64,000 bases of DNA from Thermomonospora echinospora (GCF_900108175.1 NZ_FNVO01000018.1:62001-126000), one strand, 5' to 3'. Positions 44,109-52,872 are shown, counted from the first letter of the stretch. The notes: generated from the sequence alone by a model not told the origin. Numbers and translations are program-made.

Positions 44109-45011
44109 TCAGATCGGCAGGTGGTAGAGCAGGAACGGGGTCACCGCGATCACGGTGGCGCCCGCCAGGGCGGCGAAGCGGACACTGCGGCGGGGCTCGG
44201 TGGGCTCCATCAGCCGGCGGACCCGGGTCAGCACGGCAGGCTGGTCGCCGACGGCCGACAGGGCTCCGGACGGGGCGGCCACCGGGCGGGCGGCCGCGAA
44301 CCGCAGCAGCGCGGTGGCCAGCTCCCGGGGCTGGCGGTGCTGCCGGGCGCGGTCGTCGGCGGCCATCTCGATCAGCAGCTCCACCGAGTCCAGGCAGCGT
44401 CCGACCAGCCCGATCTGCGGGAAGATCTGGCGCAGCGAGGCGAACGGCAGCAGGACCAGGTCGTGCCGCTCGCGGGCGTGCGCCCGCTCGTGCGCCAGCA
44501 CCGCGGCCAGCTCGGCGGAGTCCAGCAGTTCCAGCGTCCCGGCGCTGACCACCACCTTGGACGAGCGCATCCCCGGCACGCAGTAGGCGGCGGCCCCGGG
44601 ATGGTCGACCACGAGCGTGCCGGGCACCGCCGAGTCGCTGGCCACCAGGGCCAGCAGCGCGCGGTGCCGCCTGCGGGCCCGGCCGATCCGCACCACCGCG
44701 TACACCAGCATGACCAGCAGGACGGCGGTCAGCCCCAGCCCGGCCAGCAACGCGGCCAGGTGCCAGGCGTCCAGCCGGGCGGCACCGTCGGCGAAGGCCG
44801 CCGGGATACCGCCGGTGATGCCCTGCTCGTAGGGCAGCAGCGCGTAGCCCAGGAGCGTGCCGATGGTGGTCACGCCCCAGGCCAGCCCGAGGGCCTGCCA
44901 CAGGGCGATGCCGGCCCGCGGCATGGTCCACGTCCAGCGGGCCCTGGACAGCACGTGCGCGCCGCCGACCGTGCTCAGGGCCATCAGTGCGAGCAGCGCG
45001 GTGCCGGTCAT
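44109..45011 (-). CDS. M56-family (BlaR1/MecR1-like) membrane metallopeptidase
   Basis: A 300-residue protein with membrane helices at the N-terminus (MTGTALLALMALSTVGG), near 40-60 and 85-108, and at the very C-terminus. The cytoplasmic zinc-protease core has HERAH (VLAHERAHARERHD), the HExxH motif of M56 enzymes. No penicillin-binding sensor domain is attached. It is co-translated with the BlaI repressor (ATGA overlap) and probably cleaves it on a signal, as in BlaR1/BlaI systems. Confidence 0.92.
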   Translation of the reverse strand: MTGTALLALMALSTVGGAHVLSRARWTWTMPRAGIALWQALGLAWGVTTIGTLLGYALLPYEQGITGGIPAAFADGAARLDAWHLAALLAGLGLTAVLLVMLVYAVVRIGRARRRHRALLALVASDSAVPGTLVVDHPGAAAYCVPGMRSSKVVVSAGTLELLDSAELAAVLAHERAHARERHDLVLLPFASLRQIFPQIGLVGRCLDSVELLIEMAADDRARQHRQPRELATALLRFAAARPVAAPSGALSAVGDQPAVLTRVRRLMEPTEPRRSVRFAALAGATVIAVTPFLLYHLPI

Positions 45012-45412
45012 CCGCCAGGCTCCACTCTCGTCCGGTTGAGCTGGATGGAATTGATCTCTTCCAGGGCCTGGCGCAGCACGGCGACCTCGTCCTGCGACAC
45101 CGAGCGCACGAAGTGCGCCAGCGCGGCGTCGCGGTCGCCGGTCTGGTCGAGCGCGCCCAGCATCAGTTCGGCGACGTAGCCCTCACGGCTGGCCGCCGGG
45201 CGGTAGCGCCAGGCGCGGCCGTCGCGCTCGCGCTCCAGGAAGCCCTTCTTGGCGAGCCGGTCCAGGACCGTCATCACCGTGGTGTGGGCGAGGTCCCGGT
45301 CACCGGCGAGGGCGCGGCTGACGTCGCGTGCGGTGGCCGCGCCGCCGCCGGCGTCCTCGCGCGCCCAGAGGACTTCCATGACCGTGCGTTCAAGCTCTCC
45401 CAGACCCTTCAC
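45008..45412 (-). CDS. blaI: BlaI/MecI/CopY-family repressor
   Basis: A 134-residue winged-helix repressor. The pattern LGELERTVMEVLW, ATARDVSRALAGDRDLAHTTVMTVLDRLAKKG and the dimerising C-terminus are those of BlaI. Its gene is divergent from cydA. Three TACTAC/GTAGTA palindromes, the core of known BlaI sites, fill the space between them. So the repressor should control itself, the M56 protease and cydAB. Confidence 0.93.
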   Translation of the reverse strand: MKGLGELERTVMEVLWAREDAGGGAATARDVSRALAGDRDLAHTTVMTVLDRLAKKGFLERERDGRAWRYRPAASREGYVAELMLGALDQTGDRDAALAHFVRSVSQDEVAVLRQALEEINSIQLNRTRVEPGG

Positions 45413-45454
45413 GCGATCCAGGCTAACCGACCGAGACCAAGGTCACCACGACGG

Positions 45455-45505
45455 GTAGTACTACTCCTTTAAGTACTACGAGCTGTAGTACTACAATTCG
45501 TAGTA
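45455..45505. promoter_or_regulatory. Three BlaI-type operators over the cydA promoter and start codon
   Basis: GTAGTACTAC lies at 45455-45464. Arms AGTACTAC/GTAGTACT around 5 bases lie at 45472-45492. TACTAC-AATTC-GTAGTA lies at 45489-45505. The last ends on the A of the cydA ATG (45505). A -10 element TACAAT sits at 45492-45497 with TTAAGT 17 bases upstream, so transcription would start at or next to the ATG. No ribosome site is present before cydA, which supports a leaderless mRNA. Confidence 0.75.
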
Positions 45506-46863
45506 TGGAGTTGCTCGCGACCTTGGCCGGTGCCGCCACCCCGGCCGACTTCGCCGCCGCGCGCCAGCAGATGGCGTTCACCCTCGGCTTTCACATCGTC
45601 CTGGCCAGCATCGGCATCGGACTGCCGGCCATCACCCTGCTCGCCGAGTGGCGCTCGCTGCGCACCGGCGACCAGGTCTACGCCGAGCTGGCCCGCCGCT
45701 GGATGAAGGCCGCCGGAGTGCTGTTCGCCGTCGGCGCGGTGTCGGGGACCGTGCTGTCGTTCGAGATGGGCACCCTGTGGCCGGGCTTCATGGACAAGTA
45801 CGGCCAGGTGTTCGGGGCCGCCTTCGCGCTGGAGGGCATCGCCTTCTTCATCGAGGCCATCTTCATGGGGATCTACCTGTACGGCTGGGACCGGCTGCCG
45901 CCCAAGGTCCACTTCCTCACCGGGATCCCCGTGGTGATCGCGGGCCTGCTGTCGGCCTCGTTCGTGGTCACCGTGAACGCCTGGATGAACCAGCCGCGCG
46001 GCTTCACGCTGGTCGACGGCCAGGTCACCGAGGTCGACCCGATCGCGGCCATGCTCAACCCCAACACCCCCGTCCAGGCCGCCCACCTGATCCTGGCCTC
46101 GCTGATGGTGTGCGGCTTCACCGTCGCCTCGGTGTACGCGGTGGCGCTGCTGCGCGACCACCGGGCCGGCCGCCCGCTGGACCCGTACCACCGGCGGGGC
46201 TTCGCCATCCCGTTCACGCTGGGCGCGGTGTGCGCGCCGCTGCAGGTGCTGGTCGGCGACTGGGCGGTACGCCACGTCCACGAGTACCAGCCGATCAAGT
46301 TCGCCGCCATGGAGGGGATCGAGCACACCGCGGCCGGCGTGCCGTTCAAGTTCGCGATCTTCGAGATCCCCGGGATGCTGTCGCTGATGACCACCTTCGA
46401 TCCGAACGGCGTGCTGCGCGGGCTGGACTCCTTCCCCGCCGACGTACGGCCGCCCGCCGAGGTCGTCCGGATCGGGTTCGAGCTCATGATCGCGATCGGC
46501 ACCGCGCTGCTGGCACTGGCCGCCTGGTGGGCGTTCACCTGGTGGCGGCACCGCCGGGGGCGCCGCGACCTGCCCTGGAACCCCTGGTTCCTGCGGCTGG
46601 CCGCACTGGCCGGGGTCGGCGCGATCATCGCCATGGAGGCCGGCTGGACGACCACGGAGGTCGGCCGGCAGCCCTGGATCGTGTACGGGGTGATGCGCAC
46701 GGAGGAGGCCGTCAACCCCTCCCCCGGCCTGCGCTTCGGCCTCTACGTGGTGCTCGCGGTGTACGCGGTGCTCGCCGTCGCCACCGTCAGCGTCCTGCGC
46801 CGGATGCGCCGCCGGCCGCAGGAGCCCACCGCCGAGGCCCGTGAACTGGAGGCCGCCCGATGA
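45505..46863 (+). CDS. cydA: Cytochrome bd ubiquinol oxidase subunit I
   Basis: A 452-residue membrane subunit of the bd-type terminal oxidase that reduces oxygen with quinol. Heme ligand His is in FTLGFHIVLAS (near 30). The GRQPWIVYGVMRTEEAV motif, MNQPRGF, and the helices around FEMGTLWPGF and FFIEAIFMGIYLYGWDR are family hallmarks. The Q-loop region is short, as in CioA-like and actinobacterial enzymes. It starts at ATG 45505 inside a BlaI-like operator, without a Shine-Dalgarno. The stop overlaps cydB (ATGA). Confidence 0.95.
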   Translation: MELLATLAGAATPADFAAARQQMAFTLGFHIVLASIGIGLPAITLLAEWRSLRTGDQVYAELARRWMKAAGVLFAVGAVSGTVLSFEMGTLWPGFMDKYGQVFGAAFALEGIAFFIEAIFMGIYLYGWDRLPPKVHFLTGIPVVIAGLLSASFVVTVNAWMNQPRGFTLVDGQVTEVDPIAAMLNPNTPVQAAHLILASLMVCGFTVASVYAVALLRDHRAGRPLDPYHRRGFAIPFTLGAVCAPLQVLVGDWAVRHVHEYQPIKFAAMEGIEHTAAGVPFKFAIFEIPGMLSLMTTFDPNGVLRGLDSFPADVRPPAEVVRIGFELMIAIGTALLALAAWWAFTWWRHRRGRRDLPWNPWFLRLAALAGVGAIIAMEAGWTTTEVGRQPWIVYGVMRTEEAVNPSPGLRFGLYVVLAVYAVLAVATVSVLRRMRRRPQEPTAEARELEAAR

Positions 46864-47762
46864 GCTACCCGGACATCGCGCTCGGCCTGATCCTGGTGGG
46901 CCTGTCGGCGTACCTGCTGTTCGGCGGGGCCGACTTCGGCGCCGGGCTGTGGCACCTGCTGTCGCGCCGCCCCTCCTGGCGGCAGGACCGCGAGGTGATC
47001 GAGCACGCTATGGGCCCCCTCTGGGAGGCCAACCACGTCTGGCTGATCTTCGCCATGGTGATGACCTGGACCGCCTTCCCGCCGGTCTTCGCCGAGATCA
47101 TGTCCACGCACTGGATCCCGCTGTCGCTGGCGGCGCTGGGCATCGTGGCCCGGGGCAGCTCGTTCGTCTTCGCCAAGGCCGCCTCGGACGCCGTCTACCC
47201 CTGGGTCTTCGGGATCTCCTCGATCGTCACCCCGTACTGCATGGGCGCGGTCGCGGCCGTCATCGCCACCGGCGGGTCGAGCTGGCTGAGCCCCGCCGGG
47301 GTGTACGGCGGGCTGCTCACCACCGGGCTGTGCGCGTACCTGGCCGCCGTCTACCTGACCTGGGACGGCCGCCGGCTGGGCGCCGCGGGGCCCGCTCTGC
47401 GCTTTCGCGGGTACGCCCTGATCTCGGGGGCAGTCGTGGGGCTGCTGGCGCTGCCGGGGGCGCTGACGCTGGGCGTGCTGTCCCCGCTGATCACCCTGTC
47501 GGCGCTGGCCGGGGTGGTGTCGCTGGCGCTGCTGGTCTTCCGCCGTTATCTGGCGGTGCGGGTCACCGCCGCGCTGGCCGCCGCCACCGTCCTGTGGGGC
47601 GCCGCCGGGCTGGCCGACCTGGACCTGGACGCGGCGGCGGCCCACGACGCCGTGCTGCAGGTCGTCTTCGTCGCCCTGGGGGTCGGCGCCCTGATCCTCG
47701 TCCCGTCCATGACGTGGCTGTTCATCCTCTTCCAGCGGGCGCCCAAGCAGCCCGTCACCTGA
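46860..47762 (+). CDS. cydB: Cytochrome bd ubiquinol oxidase subunit II
   Basis: A 300-residue subunit with about eight helices. FGGADFGAGLWHLL and GPLWEANHVWLIFAMVMTWTAFPPVF near the N-terminus are the CydB signature. It is shorter than the 380-residue E. coli protein, as is usual for actinobacterial and CioB forms. It overlaps cydA by four bases, and a strong terminator follows. The cydDC exporter genes are not in the window. Confidence 0.95.
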   Translation: MSYPDIALGLILVGLSAYLLFGGADFGAGLWHLLSRRPSWRQDREVIEHAMGPLWEANHVWLIFAMVMTWTAFPPVFAEIMSTHWIPLSLAALGIVARGSSFVFAKAASDAVYPWVFGISSIVTPYCMGAVAAVIATGGSSWLSPAGVYGGLLTTGLCAYLAAVYLTWDGRRLGAAGPALRFRGYALISGAVVGLLALPGALTLGVLSPLITLSALAGVVSLALLVFRRYLAVRVTAALAAATVLWGAAGLADLDLDAAAAHDAVLQVVFVALGVGALILVPSMTWLFILFQRAPKQPVT

Positions 47763-47764
47763 TC

Positions 47765-47802
47765 GTTCCGGGGCCGGTCATCTGGGGGACCGGCCCCGGA
47801 AC
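47765..47802. terminator. Terminator between cydB and the Ser/Thr kinase gene
   Basis: GTTCCGGGGCCGGTC (47765-47779) pairs perfectly with its complement at 47788-47802, loop 8 bases. It serves the convergent cydB and kinase genes. Confidence 0.88.
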
Positions 47803-47807
47803 CCCGA

Positions 47808-50519
47808 TCATCCGAGGGCGGCGATGCGGCGGTGGGCGCCGGCGGCCTGCCCGGGGTCCTGGGCGGCCTGCTCGAAGGCGATGCGGGCGGCCTCCTTGTC
47901 GTCCTGCTCGGCCAGCATGAGCCCCAGGTTGTAGGCGGCCAAGCAGCTGCCGCGCCGGGCCGCACGACGGTAGGCGGTCTCCGCCTCGGTCAGGTCGCCG
48001 CGGTCCTGGAGCAGCACCCCCAGCCGGAACGTCCCCATGGCGTTGCCCCTGCGGTCGGCGCGGCGCAGCGCCACCTCGGCGCCCGCCACGTCGTGCCGCT
48101 CGTACAGCAGCACTCCGAGGTCGGAGGCGCCGTCGCCGCTGCCGAGCTCGTCGGCCCGCCGGTAGGCCGCCTCGGCGCCGCGCAGGTCGCCGGCCCGTTC
48201 CAGGTCCTGTCCGTCCCGTACCGCCTGCTCGGCCGCCTCAGGGTCGACGGGGCGCTCCACGGGCGTCCGGTCCAGCTCCCGGGCCCGCTGCCGGCAGCGC
48301 TCTTCCAGTTCGCTGAACCGCACGTACCACTGGTCCTGCGGCGGCCTGCCCGAGCGGCGCATGCCGGCGAGCACCCTGGCGCACAGCTCCACCGACCGGT
48401 GCGGGTCGCCCGCCAGGTCGGTCTGGGTGATCACGTCGATCCAGGCGCCGAGGGTGCGGGGGTGCTCCGGCCCGTCCAGCTCGGTGTACAGCTCGACGAG
48501 GCGGCGGCACAGCTGGACGGCGTGCTCGTGGTCCTTGGCCTCGATCCGTTCGGCGGCCTTGTCCTCCCATTCCCGTACGGTCTCCGGATGCAGGGGGCCG
48601 AGGGTGCGCTGCCGTTCCCGGATCCCGTCCCACGGACTCGCCTTGCGGGCCTGGGTGACCTGGCCGATCCAGACCTGCATCTCGTGGCCGGCCGCCTGCG
48701 CGCGCGGGTCGCCGGCGCCGAATCTGCCGCTGATGTCGTTGACCAGCGCGGCAAACCCCTCCACCGCCTCCATGGCGTTACCGGCATGCCCCATCCAGTG
48801 GGCCCGGCCGTGCCGGTAGGTGTAGGTGTCGGGATGGTGCGGGCCGAGGTGCTCCACCGCGTCGGCGACCAGCTCCCGGTACTCCACAGCCGCCGTGGCC
48901 GGGTCTCCCGCTCGGCCGGCGAAAGCGGCGTGCGCGGACCTGGCGGCCAGGGTCAGGGGGTGGAACGTCCCCAGGGCCCGTTCGGTGTCGGTGACCAGCT
49001 CCCGGGCGAGCGCCGTCCCCTGGGCCAGGTTCCCCGCCGCGACCAAAAGCACGTGGTCGTACCGGGCGGCGAGGGTCTTGGGGTGGTCGGCGCCCAGTAC
49101 CCGCGCCCGGCCCGTCACCACGGCGTCGACCAGCTCGGCGGCGCCCGAGGTGTTGCCGGCCCGTTCCATCCACCGGGCCTGCTCGTGCTGGGCGTCCATC
49201 GCCCGGTCGTCGTGGGGGCCGAGGAGGCGCGCGTAGTCGCGGGCGACCTCACCGGCGAGCAGCGCCGCCCGGGCCGGCCCGTCGGTCTCGCCGACCACCG
49301 AGACCTGAACGGAACGGGCGTTCAGCGTCACGTCGTGGTCCGGGCCCAGCAGCCGGGCACAGCGGTCCGCCAGGGCATCGGCCAGCGCCCTCGCCTCACC
49401 GGGGTCCCCGGCCCTGGCCATCCAGTGGATCCGGCGGATCTGCACGCTCAGCGTGTCCGGGTGGTCGGGGCCCATCCGCCGCACGGCCTCCACGCTAAGC
49501 CTGGTGTAGACGTCCAGCGCGGACCCGGCGTCCCCGGCGTCTCCGGCGGCTTCGGCCTCCCGCGCCTGCGGCAGCACCTCGTCGAGGTACCGGCCGGGTC
49601 CCGTGGCCGGCGGGTCCAGCACGGTGGCGGCGGCCGTCTCGATCTCCTCGGCGGCACGGCCGACGGCGCGCAGCACGGCGACGGCGGCGGGCGGCAGCGC
49701 CCGTCCCGGCACCGGGCCGCACCACGACAGGATCTGCTCGGGGGTGGGCCGGTGCGCCGGGTCGGACGCCAGGCAGGGGACGATGAGGTCGCGCAGGCCG
49801 GCGGGAACGGGGCCGACGTCCGGCCCGTCCTGCGTCATCCGCCCGATGATCTGCGCGTGACCGGCTCCGGCGAACGGCCGCCGCCCGGTCGCCGCGTACA
49901 TCAGCAGGGCGCCCAGGCAGAACACGTCGGCGGCCGGGCCGACGGTGTCGGGCGCCAGCAGTTGTTCGGGGGCCATGAAGCCGGGGGTCCCGGAGAAGCC
50001 GTCCTGGGTGAGGGTCTGCCCCTCGGCGCGGGCGATGCCGAAGTCGATCACCTTGGGGCCGTCCAGGGTCACCAGCACGTTGCCGGGCTTGAGGTCCCGG
50101 TGGACGAGCGCCGCTCCGTGGATGGCCCGCAGCGCCTGCGCGATCCCGGCGGCCAGCCAGCGCACGGTGTCCTCGGGAAGGACGCCGCACTCCTTGACCA
50201 GGGTGCGCAGGGAGGGCGCCGGGACGTACTCGGTGGCCATCCACGGGGTCTCCTCGTCGGGACCGGCGTCGATCACCTGGGCGGTGAAGGCGCCCCCGAC
50301 CCGGCGCGCGGCGGCCACCTCACGGGCGAACCGCCGCCGGTAGCCGGGGTCCCGGGCCAGCTCGGCGTGCACGGTCTTGACCGCGACCGTGCGCCCGTCG
50401 CCGGAACGGGCCAGGTAGACCCGGCCCATCCCGCCCGCGCCGATCCGCGCGACCACCGTGAACGGGCCGATCCGCCGGGGATCGCCGGGGTGCGGCGCCG
50501 CCTCCGCTCGTGACTCCAC
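47808..50519 (-). CDS. Serine/threonine protein kinase with TPR-like and Sel1-like repeats
   Basis: A 903-residue protein. The kinase domain (about 18-270) is complete: GAGGMG loop, VAVKTV Lys, catalytic HRDLKPGNV, DFG in VIDFGIA, and APEQ. No transmembrane helix follows. Instead a long helical region (about 300-770) carries tetratricopeptide-type units marked by repeated LGPDHPDT-like turns (MGPDHPDTL, LGPDHDVTL, LGADHPKTL, LGPHHPDTY, LGPLHPETV). The last 130 residues are Sel1-like units (ASDLGVLLYERHDVAGAEVAL, FRLGVLLQDRGDLTEAE). So it is probably cytoplasmic and bound to a protein partner. GTG 50519 has GGGAGACGAAG upstream. Confidence 0.92.
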   Translation of the reverse strand: MESRAEAAPHPGDPRRIGPFTVVARIGAGGMGRVYLARSGDGRTVAVKTVHAELARDPGYRRRFAREVAAARRVGGAFTAQVIDAGPDEETPWMATEYVPAPSLRTLVKECGVLPEDTVRWLAAGIAQALRAIHGAALVHRDLKPGNVLVTLDGPKVIDFGIARAEGQTLTQDGFSGTPGFMAPEQLLAPDTVGPAADVFCLGALLMYAATGRRPFAGAGHAQIIGRMTQDGPDVGPVPAGLRDLIVPCLASDPAHRPTPEQILSWCGPVPGRALPPAAVAVLRAVGRAAEEIETAAATVLDPPATGPGRYLDEVLPQAREAEAAGDAGDAGSALDVYTRLSVEAVRRMGPDHPDTLSVQIRRIHWMARAGDPGEARALADALADRCARLLGPDHDVTLNARSVQVSVVGETDGPARAALLAGEVARDYARLLGPHDDRAMDAQHEQARWMERAGNTSGAAELVDAVVTGRARVLGADHPKTLAARYDHVLLVAAGNLAQGTALARELVTDTERALGTFHPLTLAARSAHAAFAGRAGDPATAAVEYRELVADAVEHLGPHHPDTYTYRHGRAHWMGHAGNAMEAVEGFAALVNDISGRFGAGDPRAQAAGHEMQVWIGQVTQARKASPWDGIRERQRTLGPLHPETVREWEDKAAERIEAKDHEHAVQLCRRLVELYTELDGPEHPRTLGAWIDVITQTDLAGDPHRSVELCARVLAGMRRSGRPPQDQWYVRFSELEERCRQRARELDRTPVERPVDPEAAEQAVRDGQDLERAGDLRGAEAAYRRADELGSGDGASDLGVLLYERHDVAGAEVALRRADRRGNAMGTFRLGVLLQDRGDLTEAETAYRRAARRGSCLAAYNLGLMLAEQDDKEAARIAFEQAAQDPGQAAGAHRRIAALG

Positions 50520-50587
50520 CTTCGTCTCCCGCCGGTGTGCGAACGTTCGTTCTCACCCCGATCGGATGTCCCCGCGGCCTGGGAAGT

Positions 50588-51469
50588 TCACCGGTGGCCC
50601 CGCTCCGCCCCGCCGGTGTCCTCGGCGCGGCGGAGCAGGACGAACATGCCCTGCTGGCGGAAGAACTCGCGGGTGCGGGGCGGGCTGACGGTCCAGATGG
50701 CGCGCATCAGCGGGGGCTCGCGGCGCAGCCGCCTGCGCTCCACCCACGAGGAGCGCACATCGACCGGCTCCCAGCCCAGCGGCCGGAAGAACGCCGCGCC
50801 CTCCTGCGGGACGAACCGCAGACTCGCCTCCGCCCGCTCCATTCGGCGGCCGGCGATCTTCTTGGCGACCTGGACGAACAGCGGGCCGATCATGTCCAGC
50901 GCCCACCATCGCAGGGCGGGCCGCTCGGCGAGATCGCGGGCGAGCCCGGTCACGTCGTCGGCGTCCAGGTAGGCGATCAGGCCCTCGCACACCACCAGCA
51001 CCGGCGGCCCCCCGGACACCTCGTCCAGCAGCCGGCGGCGCGCCGCCGCGTCGCTCAGGTCGACGCGCGCCCGGGTCAGCCGGCAGCGCGGCCGGGCGTC
51101 GGCCAGCACCTGCTCCTTGTGGTCGAGGATGCCGGGCAGGTCGGCCTCGACCCAGTCCAGGTCCTCGGGCAGATCCAGCCGGTACGGGCGGGTGTCCAGC
51201 CCGGCGCCCAGGTTCAGCACGCGGCCGACGCCCTCCTCCCGGACCATCCGGGTGATCAGCTCGTCGTACACGGCGGTCCGGGCGACTACCCCGGAGGAGA
51301 TGATCCGCAGTTGCGCGCCGGTCGCCAGCCGACTGCCGCGCTCGCCCGCCAGCGCCTCGGCGTACGGGTCGCGGAACAGCGGGTCGCGCCGTGCCGACTC
51401 CCGGGCCCGCACCACCGCCGCGACCAGCGCGGTGTCCGAGACGTCCCGCAACGTCACCGCATCGTCCAT
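50588..51469 (-). CDS. Class I SAM methyltransferase of the LCMT/TIGR00027 family
   Basis: A 293-residue protein. VLNLGAGLDTRPYRLDLP is the motif I of the actinobacterial leucine-carboxyl-methyltransferase-like family, preceded by the usual DPYAEALAGERG and followed by WVEADLPGILDHK and VVCEGLIAYLDADDV. These enzymes often O-methylate polyketides or small acids. Lies 68 bases after the kinase gene start, same strand. ATG 51469 has GGAGAG upstream. Confidence 0.9.
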   Translation of the reverse strand: MDDAVTLRDVSDTALVAAVVRARESARRDPLFRDPYAEALAGERGSRLATGAQLRIISSGVVARTAVYDELITRMVREEGVGRVLNLGAGLDTRPYRLDLPEDLDWVEADLPGILDHKEQVLADARPRCRLTRARVDLSDAAARRRLLDEVSGGPPVLVVCEGLIAYLDADDVTGLARDLAERPALRWWALDMIGPLFVQVAKKIAGRRMERAEASLRFVPQEGAAFFRPLGWEPVDVRSSWVERRRLRREPPLMRAIWTVSPPRTREFFRQQGMFVLLRRAEDTGGAERGHR

Positions 51470-51978
51470 GCCACCACCACTCTCCGGCCCACCGGCGCCC
51501 GAACGAAGATCCGGACATCGTTTCAGGCCGCCCGGCGGAGAACCTGCCCCGCACCGACAAACCCCGCCGGAACTTCGTGCCGGAGCTGACTTGACTTCCC
51601 CTCCGCCGGGCCCCCTCGTCGCGGGCCGGCGGCATGTCGCCGGACGTCCGGAAGACACCCGGAAGGCGCTCTGCGACCGCCACCGGCGCAATGCACGGCG
51701 GCCGAACGGACGGAATCCGGCGATCCGGTTACCCGGAACTGACCCGGTACATCACGAGTCTTGAACAGCCCATTCCATAATCGCCCAATAAGTCCGCTAC
51801 GCTCGAAAGCGTAGATTTCATCTACTTCGGGGGGTTGTGGACGGATGACGGAGCGCGTTCGCCAAACGCGCGAAATACACCGTCTCCGCCACAGGGGCGC
51901 GAAAGAGAGCGTCGCCCGATATGCGTGTCTTTTCGCCCCAGACCAAGACGCTCCCCCGCAACCGATCAGGAGGCGCAG
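51470..51978. other. Upstream region of the secreted repeat protein
   Basis: About 500 bases without a convincing larger gene. The right half is unusually AT-rich (51765-51825) and holds a candidate promoter and alternative hairpins (see next entry). A 45-codon open frame (51845-51982, MTERVRQTREIHRL...) ends with a TGA overlapping the next ATG; it may be a translated leader, but its composition is very basic and its ribosome site (GGGGGG) distant. Confidence 0.45.
51776..51825 (+). promoter_or_regulatory. Candidate -10 and mutually exclusive leader hairpins
   Basis: CATAAT at 51776-51781 is a candidate -10. Downstream, CTACGCT (51797-51803) pairs with AGCGTAG (51808-51814). GTAGAT (51811-51816) pairs with ATCTAC (51820-51825). 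The two hairpins share 51811-51814, so only one can form at a time. The leader to the ATG at 51979 would be about 190 bases. A regulatory RNA switch is possible but unproven. Confidence 0.4.
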
Positions 51979-52230
51979 ATGAACATGAAACGACTGGCAG
52001 CAACCGGTATCGCCGCCGTCGCTCTCAGCGGTGGCCTGCTGACCGCAGCGCCCGCCATGGCGCAGACCACGTACGCCGTCCAGCCCGCCAGTCCCTCGAC
52101 CGTCACCAGCTGGGACAGCTGCGGCTGGGACAGCTGCGGCTTCGACAGCTTCGATAGCTTCGATAGCTTCGACAGCTGGAGCTACAGCGACTGGGGCTGG
52201 GACGACTGGGGCTGGGACGACTGCTGGTGA
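51979..52230 (+). CDS. Small secreted Trp/Asp/Phe-rich repeat protein
   Basis: An 83-residue protein. A clear Sec signal peptide (MKRLAATGIAAVALSGGLL, cleavage near AMA-QT at about 28) precedes a spacer of 15 residues and a 40-residue repeat tail. The tail has WDSCG twice, FDS four times, then DWGWD twice, ending DDCW. It holds 8 Trp, 11 Asp, 4 Phe, 3 Cys, and no Lys, Arg or His. AGGAGG five bases before the ATG and a strong terminator downstream mark it as a real, probably well expressed gene. It matches no family I know. It could be a surface or matrix protein, a metal binder, or a precursor peptide. Confidence 0.8.
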   Translation: MNMKRLAATGIAAVALSGGLLTAAPAMAQTTYAVQPASPSTVTSWDSCGWDSCGFDSFDSFDSFDSWSYSDWGWDDWGWDDCW

Positions 52231-52352
52231 CGTCCCGCACTCCGGCGGACCGCACCGCTCCACGCTCCCGCGCTCTCGGGTGAGAGCCGGAACGGGATCG
52301 GTGTGACCGGCCCACCGGCAACGTGATCTCCGGCCCTGCGCCGGGGCACGGC

Positions 52353-52380
52353 AAAAGGCCACCGCTCGCGGTGGCCTTTT
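52353..52380 (+). terminator. Strong intrinsic terminator of the repeat-protein gene
   Basis: AAAAGGCCACCGC (52353-52365) pairs perfectly with GCGGTGGCCTTTT (52368-52380), so the hairpin ends in a U-run in the RNA. It lies 120 bases after the stop. It is the clearest classical terminator in the window. Confidence 0.93.
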
Positions 52381-52872
52381 GTCCGCCGGTCGGTGCTTGC
52401 GGACCACCGCACCATAGGCGTCGGGCCCGGTCCTGCCGATATCGACGACGTCCGGGCGTCACCGGATGATCGGCACCAGGTCCGGATCCACCATTTCCAG
52501 GCTCTCGAAGCACCGGCGAGTCGCCCGGGAGTGCACAGCGGATAGGGCAGCGCTCCGTTTTCCACGAATTTGCCCGCACTTTCCACCACGCCGTCGCCGC
52601 TCGCGGTACCGTCCCCCACCACCAGAGGGCCCCCGGACGAAACGACGTTCATCACCCGGGCACGCCGAAACACATTTCCGCGAAATCCTTGCCGTATCCA
52701 AGGACGCCCATGAACATCACCGCGACGGGGACCGAATCACCGGCCGTCCCGGGTCCTCCCGCGGTCGCACGGCGGGTTCGCCGGGCCGATCGGCACGTCG
52801 CGGCCGATCACTGGAGGACGCTTCCGACCGGCCGATCGTGGTCGGGCGCGGGCGCCGCCCATGCCGCTCACC

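Noticed and set aside
47832-50513. Plus-strand 893-codon frame opposite the Ser/Thr kinase
   Set aside because: Gly/Val/Gln/Arg-rich shadow; the minus strand shows all kinase motifs.
52182-52673. Minus-strand 163-codon frame after the repeat protein
   Set aside because: Runs through the strong terminator and into the repeat gene in antisense; no family features or ribosome site.
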